From Phycisphaerales bacterium (GTDB lineage: Bacteria > Planctomycetota > Phycisphaerae > Tepidisphaerales > Tepidisphaeraceae): 7,373 nucleotides of DNA. The position numbers were made by a program, and so were the translations under genes. Location: assembly GCA_003153655.1 (NCBI GenBank), contig PMAK01000162.1, forward strand, positions 239 through 7,611, given 5' to 3'. Shown piece after piece: positions 1 through 6,413 of the stretch (the stretch's first letter is position 1; each line of letters opens with the position of its first letter). The notes under the pieces were generated by a model. It was not told where the DNA came from, searched no databases, and worked only from the letters and a program-made list of their open reading frames with translations.

Positions 1-1823
1 ACATTGCCGGCCGAAACCATGTCATTGACGACCAACGATCCATTGTTGGCGAGATTGCCACCGCTAGGGAAGGATGTACCTGCGGTCGACGAAAGAACCA
101 AGGTAGCGCCAGGACTGACGCTGGTGCCGCCCGCATAAGTATTCTTTCCGGACAATGTGAGCGATCCGCTGGTAACGGCCAGCGCCGTCGTGCCGCCCGA
201 GGAACCAGCGCTGTCATTAATATTGCCGGTGAAATTGCTCGGATTGGTGTTCGCTCCCGCGTAGGTGAACGTCGCGGTCCCGGCCACCGTGCTGGTATTG
301 ATGATCTGCCCCACCGCTCCGAGGGCCTGCGTGTTCGGACCGGTCAAAACCGTAATGCTGCTGACCGTGGCGTTAAAGCCATTCAGATCGAGCACACCGG
401 CGGGAACGTCCACCGCGCTGAGCGTCAGCGCGGTGCCGGTCGGCAGCGCGGTTGACGATCCCAATTGCAGATTTCCGCTATCCACAATTGTTCCGCCGGA
501 ATAAGAGTTGTTGCCACTGATAATCACCTCGGCTATGGCGAACGCGCCCCCACCGCCGAGATTGTCGGTGCTCAGACTCCCGACCCCGCTGATATTGCCG
601 GAGATTGTTACGGTATCTCCATGATTGACGACCGTCACGTTTGTGTTGGAATTCAATACCACCGGCGCGGAGATCGTGTGCGCCCCGCCGTAATCCGTCA
701 CGGTGGCCGTGCCGGCGCCGTTGTCAAACGTCAATTTGCCGCCCGTGCTGGCGATCGTGTACGAATTGCTGTCACTGAAGCTCATGCTGCCAACCGAGAA
801 GTTGGACGCGAGCGAGACCGTAGAGTTGGCCGTCGCGCTGGAGAAGCTGGCGCTATCGCCGGCGAGATGCGGAATATATCCATTTGACCAGCTTGCAGCC
901 GTGTCCCAAGTGCCGCTGCCCGTGGGAAGCCACGTCCCGTTGGGAGCCAATGATGGGACATTCACGGAGAACCATCCATTGTTGATAGTTGCAAGATTGA
1001 ATGTCCCAGCGCTTGGGCCGGTGTATTGGCCTCCGGCGCCCAGATTGGTAGTCCCCACGGGCAGGCCCGCGAGGAACTGGTTGGACAAATAGTTGTTGCC
1101 TCCGCCGTTGAGGTCAGCCATGATTTGGATGCTCGACCCCGGGGCGGGATTTCCCAGCGCCGACAACGGAATGCCCAGTTCCAATCCGGTTGTGACTGCA
1201 TCGGCTGCGGCAGCGTTGGCCGCCGTGCCGGTTCCACCGTCTCCAATCACGCCCGCCGCATTAGTGTTGTTCAAGGCCACCTTCAGGCATGTCAGGTTCT
1301 GGCTGTTACCGATGCCACCCGTCAACGGAACGCTGCCCAGGTAGTTGGCCGTGTTCTTCACCAGATCATATTGATCGATGTACAGCGTGTTGGCGTAATC
1401 GTTAGCATCGATGGCATACGTCGCGCTAAAGCCCGGGCTGAAGACCGAACCGTTCATGGCGTTTAGATTTCCCGACGCCGTCGAAGCGTTCAGCACGCTT
1501 TGACCGCCGGCTCGCCCGTCGTTGATGAAGATGTCGACGTGATTGCCATTGTTTTCGAAGTTGCCGGCGATAAACACATAGAGTTCGCCGTTCTGCACGA
1601 CACCGTAGCCCGCGTCCAATTCGGAGCCGCCGGTGGATGTTCCATCCCCAATCGTGCTGTCGCCGTAGCCGGTGTTCACGGTCTGTGTCGCCAGCGCGCT
1701 GCCGTATCCCGAGTCGAGCGTTCCATCGACAGCAATCTGCGCACTTACCTGCCGTGCTGCTCCCACCAAAGCAAAACCTCCGAGGCACAACGACAAATTG
1801 TGTATCCGTGACCGCTTCCGCAT
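1..1823 (-). CDS. Secreted protein: conserved PEP-CTERM-paralog domain plus autotransporter-associated beta-strand repeats (3' end outside window)
   Basis: The frame is open from ATG at 1823 to the left edge (607 codons), so the C-terminus is missing. Residues 1-28 form a signal peptide: MRKRSR, a hydrophobic stretch, then VSA before Q29. Residues about 28-290 are a Gly/Asn/Thr-rich beta domain, paralogous to the protein at 6414-7349. Residues 51-170 align without gaps, 82 of 120 identical by my hand count. After it, about 297-330, comes a linker with GTWDTAASWSNG, typical of the start of repeat regions in giant autotransporter-like proteins. Two beta-strand repeats follow (residues 434-457 and 555-579). 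The likely role is an extracellular or surface-displayed fibre carrying a ligand-binding head; that is inference. The missing end could be more repeats followed by an autotransporter barrel or, as often in PVC bacteria, a PEP-CTERM. The start is supported by AAGGGAGA six bases upstream of the ATG. Two operator-like palindromes lie upstream. Confidence 0.88.
   Translation of the reverse strand, partial: MRKRSRIHNLSLCLGGFALVGAARQVSAQIAVDGTLDSGYGSALATQTVNTGYGDSTIGDGTSTGGSELDAGYGVVQNGELYVFIAGNFENNGNHVDIFINDGRAGGQSVLNASTASGNLNAMNGSVFSPGFSATYAIDANDYANTLYIDQYDLVKNTANYLGSVPLTGGIGNSQNLTCLKVALNNTNAAGVIGDGGTGTAANAAAADAVTTGLELGIPLSALGNPAPGSSIQIMADLNGGGNNYLSNQFLAGLPVGTTNLGAGGQYTGPSAGTFNLATINNGWFSVNVPSLAPNGTWLPTGSGTWDTAASWSNGYIPHLAGDSASFSSATANSTVSLASNFSVGSMSFSDSNSYTIASTGGKLTFDNGAGTATVTDYGGAHTISAPVVLNSNTNVTVVNHGDTVTISGNISGVGSLSTDNLGGGGAFAIAEVIISGNNSYSGGTIVDSGNLQLGSSTALPTGTALTLSAVDVPAGVLDLNGFNATVSSITVLTGPNTQALGAVGQIINTSTVAGTATFTYAGANTNPSNFTGNINDSAGSSGGTTALAVTSGSLTLSGKNTYAGGTSVSPGATLVLSSTAGTSFPSGGNLANNGSLVVNDMVSAGN
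87..161 (-). repeat. Autotransporter-associated beta-strand repeat, copy 2
   Basis: Residues 555-579 of the leftmost protein read L-T-L-S-G-K-N-T-Y-A-G-G-T, a turn, then A-T-L-V-L-S-S, matching copy 1. The Ser-Gly positions of the two copies are 122 residues apart. The frame continues to the window edge with more Gly/Asn-rich strands, so further copies probably lie outside. Confidence 0.82.
453..524 (-). repeat. Autotransporter-associated beta-strand repeat, copy 1
   Basis: Residues 434-457 of the leftmost protein show the hallmark pattern of this repeat: I-I-S-G-N-N-S-Y-S-G-G-T, then a short turn, then N-L-Q-L-G-S-S. The family consensus, as I know it, is L-x-L-x-G-x-N-T-Y-x-G-G-T followed by a Gly turn and G-x-L-x-L/V. 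These units build a right-handed beta-helix stalk on the cell surface. Confidence 0.8.
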
Positions 1824-1828
1824 AGGAT

Positions 1829-1836
1829 TCTCCCTT
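1829..1836 (-). promoter_or_regulatory. Ribosome binding site of the repeat protein
   Basis: On the minus strand AAGGGAGA lies five bases before the ATG at 1823 (AAGGGAGA-ATCCT-ATG), with the GGAG core six bases upstream if counted from its end. It fixes the start of the partial gene. The same octamer precedes the paralogous gene at 6414, and both genes then begin ATGCGGAA. Confidence 0.75.
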
Positions 1837-1920
1837 AGCTACTTGAGAACGACGCAAAACATCCGATTTAATACGATTTCAAAAACACGGTCCGACGACC
1901 GCACCGCGTCAGAAAAATGA

Positions 1921-1934
1921 GTTAAACGATTAAC
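1921..1934. promoter_or_regulatory. LacI-type operator candidate, site D
   Basis: GTTAAACGATTAAC is an imperfect 14-bp palindrome (12 of 14 positions symmetric) with a central CG, about 98 bp upstream of the repeat-protein start. It shares the GTTAA/TTAAC arms with three other sites in the window. It sits just past the T-tract of the minus-strand terminator, so a bound regulator would lie in the leader or near a proximal promoter. I see no good -10/-35 pair directly beside it. Confidence 0.6.
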
Positions 1935-1944
1935 CTCCGTCCGC

Positions 1945-1969
1945 AAAAAAAAGCAGATACTAAATCTGC
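1945..1969 (-). terminator. Rho-independent terminator (or leader attenuator), minus strand
   Basis: Read on the minus strand, GCAGAT - TTAGT - ATCTGC forms a 6-bp stem with a 5-base loop (1969-1953), followed directly by eight T (1952-1945). A G-U pair could extend the stem at the base. The stem is only half GC, so its strength is moderate. It lies about 270 bases past the hydrolase stop codon and about 120 before the next start codon. It may end hydrolase transcripts, or act as an attenuator if the promoter candidate at 2152 drives the repeat protein. Confidence 0.65.
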
Positions 1970-2151
1970 CTTGTCCCGCTTCCATCCACCGCCTCCGCTC
2001 AAAATCCCGGAAAACACCTCGGCAAATTAATGCTTGCGCGAACGTGATTTCCCTCGCTGCTTCCTATCTAAAATAACAAGAGCCGCTGCTGACCGCAAGA
2101 AAAAAGTGCGACAACCCCCATTTTTACCGGGCTGGAAATCCTGCAAAAATC

Positions 2152-2157
2152 ATTATA
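2152..2157 (-). promoter_or_regulatory. Candidate -10 box (TATAAT), minus strand
   Basis: A perfect TATAAT on the minus strand directly abuts the operator-like palindrome 2158-2171. The palindrome would occupy the -35/-10 spacer, a classic repression position. No good -35 hexamer is present at 16-18 bp spacing, so this would be a weak or regulator-assisted promoter. It would give a leader of roughly 320 bases for the repeat protein. Confidence 0.4.
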
Positions 2158-2171
2158 GTTAACCGTTTAAC
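2158..2171. promoter_or_regulatory. LacI-type operator candidate, site A
   Basis: On the minus strand this reads GTTAAACGGTTAAC, 12 of 14 positions symmetric with a central CG. The first 12 bases are identical to the site at 6101. Its position next to TATAAT, pointing toward the repeat protein, resembles the arrangement at 6277-6296 before the paralogous gene. Confidence 0.68.
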
Positions 2172-2238
2172 CTATAGGCCCTTATAGAGAGGACGCCTCC
2201 GCGATGAGAGTAAACCAATCGATGACCAAATCTTCAAT

Positions 2239-4752
2239 TTAACGGGTCGTCACATCGCTCGCGGACAGGATCATTGCTCCCCATGGCTTGAGAGACACAG
2301 ACACCGTACCGTTCCGCGCAATCGCCGCCGGGGCGGCTCTGTCAATCTCGGTAATCGTCGGCCTGCCGTCCGCCTGTTGAGGCGAAGAAATCCCGAGGCG
2401 CGCTTCCGCCGGATCAAGCCAATTAATCAGCGCAATGTCCCTGTCAGGCGGACCAAACCTCAGCAGCTCGGTGTGGGCTTGGTCGCTGCGATTCACCACC
2501 ACGCAAATATGATCACGATTGAGATCGCGGCTGAAGGCATACACCCCGCTCGCATCATCTGCCAAAACCGTATGGGCAAATCCCAGTTGCAGTGCTTCGA
2601 TCTTCCGATGAATCGCGATCAGCCGCTGATATTGGTCGAACACATCCCGCTTGAATGTGACCTGCGGATCATCGTACGGCTCCAGATCCTTCCAGATCAT
2701 CGGCTCGCGGTCAGACGGATCGCTCGGGCTCCACATGCCCGCCTCGTCGCCATAGTAAATCATCGGCGCGCCGACGTACGTCATCTGCCCCACCAGTGAC
2801 TGCTTCATGCGCGTCCACATCTGTTCGTCCGGCTTGGCAATATTGTAGTCGGGATTGTTGTCCTCGATCCGGCTCTTGCCATTGAACGGCAAATCCGGAT
2901 TCAAAAACCGCGAAGCCCATCGGTCGGTATCGTGACTATCCAGCAAATTCATCTGCACCAGCGAAACCTGGAACGGATAGACATAAGTAAGCCGCTGAAG
3001 CTGCGCCGCGAAAAGCGATGGACTAATGGATCGCGTCTGATCGACGAAGAATGACTCCATCGCTTCGGCAAAGGGATACTGCATCGTCGCGTCGAAGGTC
3101 TGACCGTCGAGCCAATGCGGGGCCAGCGACCAGATTTCGCCGCTGAGATAAGCGTCCGGCTTGATCGACTTCACGAGCTTTCGCCAATCAACCCAAAACG
3201 GACGCGGAATATTTTCGCACGCGTCGAGACGAAAACCGTCCACGCCGCGCGATGGATTACCATCCGGAGCTAACCACCGGCGGGTGATATTCATGACCAA
3301 TTCGCGCGGGCCCGACGCCAGGCCGAGCTTGGAATCCTTGCGGAATTCCGGCAGCGCCCCATCAGGCGATCCGCCCCACCCGGTCCAACGAAACGGTTTC
3401 CAGCTCGTGATTTCAAACCACCCGGCATACACAGAATCGCGACCGTTCTTCTTCACATCCTGAAATGCGTAGTTGGCCATGCCGACATGATTGAACACGC
3501 CGTCGATGATGACCTTGAATCCTTGCCGATGTGCGTCGGCGAGGAATTGCAGAAACAGTCGATCCGTCTTGGTCCATTGCCAGGTGGCTGGGTCGTCCGT
3601 CTCGCCATGAATCTGTTCGATGTCGCCGGCGAATCCGAAATGGTCATCGACATGCCGGTAATCCGATGTGTCGTACTTATGCAATTCCTCGGCTTTGAAA
3701 ATCGGGTTGAGATAGATGCAGTTGATGCCGAGGCTGCGCAGGTACGGCAACGCGGCAATGATTCCCTGAAAATCGCCGCCATATCGACGCTTCCAGATAT
3801 CGTGATAAAACTCGCCGCTTTCGCCAGGCAGCTTTGAAAACCACTTGCTCGTCCATGGCTCGGTGTTGGGTGGATCGTTGCTCGGATCGCCGTTGCGAAA
3901 ACGCTCTGGGAATATCTGATACCAGACGGCATGCTTGGCCCAGTCAGGCGTTTCAAATCCCGGCTGCATCGCGCAGCGATAGGTATTCGCCTGCGATTCG
4001 GTCAGTGACGAATAGAGTTTGCCTCCGGCAAGATAAGCCGTCGTGGGCCCGTCGATCAATCTGAAGAAATAAGAAACCGGGCCCTGATCAACAGAGGCCA
4101 GTCCCTCAAAATTCTCGACGCCGAAGAGTTGACTGACCGAATACATCTCCTGCTCGTGCCACGAAACGTTGTCCGTCGTCCAAACAATTGCCGCTGCCCG
4201 GATATTTCCCGCTTGTGCGCGAAATCCCAGCCGCAGCAAAGTTGGCGTAACCACATTGCGATTGCGCACATCGGTTGGATCATGGCAAAGCAGCGCTTCG
4301 ACAATCCGTCCGGGCGGCGCTGGAGGAAATCGCCGGGCATCCAATCCAATCAAAACAGCGGAATTTTTCCCCCCAAAGCCATCGGACTCTTCCAGCGCCG
4401 CATCGCTGTGCGGATCGTTGGCCCAATTTCCATCGACCATGAATTTGTAGAGATGCACCCCTTCGGTCATTTCCACCGAAACGCTGTAATCTTCATCGCT
4501 TCGCTCCATCATGGGCGTCGCATCGCGGGACCAGCTATTAAAATCGCCGACCACCATCACGCGGTGGCGTCCGCCCTTCGCCGGACGATATGAAAAAACG
4601 TGCGGATAAAGCTTCACATCGCTGGTAGGTTCCGCGGCATGGGCAGCGCCCGATGCGCCGAGTGCGCAGCAGACGATCAACAGCGACGCCAGCACACGCA
4701 CGGCAATCAAATGATGAACCATCTTCATGGAAATATGATGAAAAAAGCGCAT
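2239..4752 (-). CDS. Exported GH13 alpha-glucan hydrolase (alpha-amylase / neopullulanase / cyclomaltodextrinase type) with CBM48-like domain
   Basis: An 837-residue enzyme predicted to hydrolyse alpha-1,4 (perhaps also alpha-1,6) bonds in starch, glycogen or maltodextrins outside the cytoplasm. Residues 1-39 are a signal peptide (hydrophobic 20-35, cleavage after AHA39). Residues about 52-137 resemble the AMPK-beta/CBM48 glycogen-binding domain, with FNSW (W74), YKFMVDGNW (K103, W110) and DP. Residues about 150-262 look like the beta domain preceding the barrel in neopullulanase-type enzymes (inference). The GH13 barrel starts at about 270 (WYQIFPERF) and has all motifs: DGVFNH 417-422, GFRLD with nucleophile D510, GEIW with acid E539, and SHD with D608. 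HKYDTSDY (358-365) favours the cyclomaltodextrinase/neopullulanase branch. A C-terminal beta domain follows. The start at 4752 has GGA eight bases upstream; internal ATGs at codons 9 and 11 are less well supported. It lies 35 bp after the LacI-family gene, probably in one operon. Exact specificity is not decidable here. Confidence 0.93.
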   Translation of the reverse strand: MRFFHHISMKMVHHLIAVRVLASLLIVCCALGASGAAHAAEPTSDVKLYPHVFSYRPAKGGRHRVMVVGDFNSWSRDATPMMERSDEDYSVSVEMTEGVHLYKFMVDGNWANDPHSDAALEESDGFGGKNSAVLIGLDARRFPPAPPGRIVEALLCHDPTDVRNRNVVTPTLLRLGFRAQAGNIRAAAIVWTTDNVSWHEQEMYSVSQLFGVENFEGLASVDQGPVSYFFRLIDGPTTAYLAGGKLYSSLTESQANTYRCAMQPGFETPDWAKHAVWYQIFPERFRNGDPSNDPPNTEPWTSKWFSKLPGESGEFYHDIWKRRYGGDFQGIIAALPYLRSLGINCIYLNPIFKAEELHKYDTSDYRHVDDHFGFAGDIEQIHGETDDPATWQWTKTDRLFLQFLADAHRQGFKVIIDGVFNHVGMANYAFQDVKKNGRDSVYAGWFEITSWKPFRWTGWGGSPDGALPEFRKDSKLGLASGPRELVMNITRRWLAPDGNPSRGVDGFRLDACENIPRPFWVDWRKLVKSIKPDAYLSGEIWSLAPHWLDGQTFDATMQYPFAEAMESFFVDQTRSISPSLFAAQLQRLTYVYPFQVSLVQMNLLDSHDTDRWASRFLNPDLPFNGKSRIEDNNPDYNIAKPDEQMWTRMKQSLVGQMTYVGAPMIYYGDEAGMWSPSDPSDREPMIWKDLEPYDDPQVTFKRDVFDQYQRLIAIHRKIEALQLGFAHTVLADDASGVYAFSRDLNRDHICVVVNRSDQAHTELLRFGPPDRDIALINWLDPAEARLGISSPQQADGRPTITEIDRAAPAAIARNGTVSVSLKPWGAMILSASDVTTR

Positions 4753-4787
4753 GGACTTTTATCCAACGCGCGATTTCAACCCTCTGC

Positions 4788-5873
4788 TCAGCGTTGGGCC
4801 GCCATGGCGGTGGACTCACGCACGACCAGGTGCGTGGGCAGAACTTCCGCAACGCGATCAACCTTTCCGCGGATGCGCTCGATCAGCCGCTCGCATGCCA
4901 GAGCGCCGGCTTCGTAAAGCGGCAGATGAACGCTGGTGAGGGATGGATTCACGAACGCCGCCTGCTGCATGTCGTCAAAACCGATGATCGAGATATCACC
5001 CGGAATCCGGATTCCGCGCCGGGTGCAATAATGCATCGCGCCGAGAGCCATCTTGTCATTGCCGGCAAATAGGGCCGTGACATCCGGCGATGCTTCGAGG
5101 ATCCGTTGCGCCGCCTCCGCTCCGCCCTGCTCCGTGAACTGCCCGTCATCAATCCACTGGGGTTCGGGTTCGACGCCGGCCAATCGCAGACGCTGCTGGA
5201 AAACCTCGAGCCGATCCCGCGCGGTGCGAACTTCCGGCGCAGCGTTGATGAAACCAATTTTCCGATGACCCAGTTGCAGCAGGTAATTCATCACCTGCTC
5301 GGTCCCAGCCCGGTAATTGCAAACGACGTAATCCAGTCCCCATTGCTCAAGATAGTTGTCAACAACGATCAGCGGATAACGCCGGTCGCTGAAGTCCGCC
5401 AGGAAATGGTGTCGATCATTGCAGCCGAGACAAAGAATTCCGTCGATGTATCGGCGTTCATAGATCGCAATGTGTTCCCGGTTTTTGACAAAATCAGGCT
5501 TGGCCTGCTCGAGCATTACTTTGTAGCCAAGTTTGCCCGCCCGGTCGCAGACGCCGCTGATCAGCTCACCAAAATACGCATCGCCAAAACCGTGACGCAG
5601 CGCCGGGAGCATGACCGCGAGAACACGCGTGTATCGGCTGGAGAGACTTTGGGCGAGCCGATTGGGGCGATACCCCATCCGATCAATCATCTGCTGAACG
5701 CGCATCTGCGTCGCCCGGCTGATGCGCGGGTTTTCGTTGAGCACCATCGAAACGGTCGCGACTGAAACCTTGGCGCGCTTGGCGACATCCCGAAGGTTGA
5801 CCGGCCTGGGCTCCTTCTTCAAAACAGGAGGGCTCGTTTCAACAGCAGATTCAGATGGCATCGCGCCGCCCAT
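4788..5873 (-). CDS. LacI-family transcriptional regulator
   Basis: A 361-residue DNA-binding regulator, cytoplasmic, expected to act as a dimer on palindromic operators and respond to a sugar or sugar derivative. After a 24-residue N-terminal extension, VNLRDVAKRAKVSVATVSMVLN (25-46) is the LacI helix-turn-helix. RPNRLAQSL (69-77) is the hinge helix, with L77 at the position that in PurR and LacI inserts into the central CG step. The sugar-binding core (about 85-361) has LGHRKIGFI, GNDKMALGA, IPGDISIIGFDD (298-301 GFDD) and a C-terminal VVRES. Met43 replaces the usual Arg/His of TVSR/TVSH. The start at 5873 gives the long extension; ATG at codon 5 is an alternative. The stop is 35 bp before the glucan hydrolase, so the pair probably forms an operon. 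The palindromes at 6101, 6277, 2158 and 1921 are its likely targets, including self-control; that is inference. Confidence 0.95.
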   Translation of the reverse strand: MGGAMPSESAVETSPPVLKKEPRPVNLRDVAKRAKVSVATVSMVLNENPRISRATQMRVQQMIDRMGYRPNRLAQSLSSRYTRVLAVMLPALRHGFGDAYFGELISGVCDRAGKLGYKVMLEQAKPDFVKNREHIAIYERRYIDGILCLGCNDRHHFLADFSDRRYPLIVVDNYLEQWGLDYVVCNYRAGTEQVMNYLLQLGHRKIGFINAAPEVRTARDRLEVFQQRLRLAGVEPEPQWIDDGQFTEQGGAEAAQRILEASPDVTALFAGNDKMALGAMHYCTRRGIRIPGDISIIGFDDMQQAAFVNPSLTSVHLPLYEAGALACERLIERIRGKVDRVAEVLPTHLVVRESTAMAAQR

Positions 5874-5939
5874 AATAAACCTGTTCCAAAAGCCCGTCGC
5901 TCATCTCCCTAACAACTCGATTCGCCCACAATTTGAATC

Positions 5940-5967
5940 AGTTTAGCATTTAGATGAACAAGTTCAA
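5940..5967 (-). promoter_or_regulatory. Candidate promoter of the LacI-family/hydrolase operon
   Basis: On the minus strand TTGAAC (5967-5962), 16 bases, then TAAACT (5945-5940); each hexamer matches the sigma-70 consensus at four of six positions. It would give a leader of about 60 bases to the start at 5873. A second weak candidate, TTCAAC with GATAAT, lies further upstream near 6040-6067. Promoter rules for this phylum are poorly known to me, so this is tentative. Confidence 0.3.
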
Positions 5968-6100
5968 GATGATTCTGCAAAATCGCGTGAAGCTCAATAT
6001 GCCTGCCACATGAGTATCCTGCGTAAAGAATTATGATTATCTAACAGAATCACGAAGATGTTGAACCACATTGCCGCGATGGTATCCACATTACCTAGTA

Positions 6101-6114
6101 GTTAAACGGTTATT
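6101..6114. promoter_or_regulatory. LacI-type operator candidate, site B
   Basis: GTTAAACGGTTATT matches site A for its first 12 bases and has the central CG, but the last two bases of the right arm differ. It is about 228 bp upstream of the regulator start and directly upstream of the plus-strand TTGACA at 6121. It could serve either the regulator operon or the PEP-CTERM gene. Confidence 0.6.
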
Positions 6115-6120
6115 TTTTGT

Positions 6121-6148
6121 TTGACATTTTGTTGAAACAAATTATCTT
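6121..6148 (+). promoter_or_regulatory. Candidate sigma-70 promoter for the PEP-CTERM gene
   Basis: A perfect TTGACA (6121-6126), a 16-base spacer and TATCTT (6143-6148, four of six matches). The spacer holds an inverted repeat TTTGTT-GA-AACAAA (6128-6141). Transcription would start near 6155 and run about 260 bases to the gene, crossing operator site C, so a bound regulator at C could act as a roadblock. Confidence 0.4.
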
Positions 6149-6276
6149 ATCGCAAAGTGCGTGGCGGATGACGCATTTGGCGTAAAATGCCATTGATTCG
6201 TTTTTGTGCAATTCTGCGGAGTCATTTGATCAAAGCCGGCTTGAACGAAAAGAGGATTTTAATTCTGGCCCATTAA

Positions 6277-6290
6277 ATTAACCGGTTAAC
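6277..6290. promoter_or_regulatory. LacI-type operator candidate, site C
   Basis: ATTAACCGGTTAAC contains a perfect 12-bp palindrome TTAACCGGTTAA (6278-6289) with a central CG, 124 bp upstream of the PEP-CTERM gene. It is followed by TTATCT, a possible weak -10, in the same orientation and spacing as TATAAT follows site A. Confidence 0.65.
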
Positions 6291-6401
6291 TTATCTCAGG
6301 AACACGCGAGGCGGTGTGAACCTTGCAGCGGACTGCCGTGACCTCAAGCGTTGGACTCAGGACAATTCAATCTCGATCGGCCCTCACGCTGAATCGATGG
6401 A

Positions 6402-6409
6402 AAGGGAGA
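6402..6409 (+). promoter_or_regulatory. Ribosome binding site of the PEP-CTERM gene
   Basis: AAGGGAGA followed by four bases (AATC) before ATG at 6414. It is the same octamer as before the paralogous gene at 1823 and decides the start. Confidence 0.78.
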
Positions 6410-6413
6410 AATC

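Larger units (their letters stand above)
1824..2238. other. Intergenic regulatory region between the glucan hydrolase and the repeat protein
   Basis: This 415-bp stretch holds no convincing gene. On the minus strand, in transcription order, it holds a small inverted repeat (2172-2187), an operator-like palindrome abutting a perfect TATAAT (2152-2171), about 180 bases without recognised signals, a hairpin with a T8 tract (1945-1969), a second palindrome (1921-1934) and the ribosome binding site of the next gene. It may work both as the 3' region of the hydrolase transcript and as a long leader for the repeat protein. Confidence 0.7.
5874..6413. other. Divergent intergenic region between the LacI-family gene and the PEP-CTERM gene
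   Basis: This 540-bp, AT-richer stretch has no credible gene. It holds a candidate minus-strand promoter for the regulator operon (5940-5967), operator site B (6101-6114), a plus-strand promoter candidate (6121-6148), operator site C (6277-6290) and the ribosome binding site of the plus-strand gene. The plus-strand leader would be 100-260 bases depending on the promoter used. I saw no terminator-like hairpin in it. Confidence 0.75.

Noticed and set aside
265..1466. Several plus-strand open frames of 80-150 codons opposite the repeat protein
   Set aside because: They lie antisense to a frame with strong family similarity, show no ribosome binding sites or motifs, and are explained by the codon usage of the opposite strand.
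1426..1857. A 143-codon minus-strand open frame overlapping the start of the repeat protein
   Set aside because: It is Arg-rich and low in recognisable features, lies in another frame of the real gene, and mirrors the GC pattern of that gene. The frame starting at 1823 has a ribosome binding site, a signal peptide and a close paralog.
2172..2187. Inverted repeat CTATA...TATAG beside operator A
   Set aside because: Only five base pairs of AT-rich stem around a GC-rich loop; too short to call a terminator or operator, though it sits where a -35 would be.
3453..3956. A 167-codon minus-strand open frame within the glucan hydrolase
   Set aside because: It is a shifted frame of the GH13 barrel region, with Ser/Arg-rich composition typical of frame shadows.
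4660..4690. Possible lipoprotein signal in the hydrolase leader (L-I-V-C)
   Set aside because: The residue before Cys is Val rather than Gly, Ala or Ser, and a good AHA cleavage site follows, so an ordinary signal peptide is more likely.
5106..5765. A 219-codon plus-strand open frame opposite the LacI-family gene
   Set aside because: The opposite strand is a textbook LacI-family protein over its full length, and the antisense translation has no recognisable domain.
6225..6234. Perfect 10-bp palindrome TTTGATCAAA
   Set aside because: Single copy, short, expected by chance in AT-rich DNA, and not matching the spaced FNR-type pattern.
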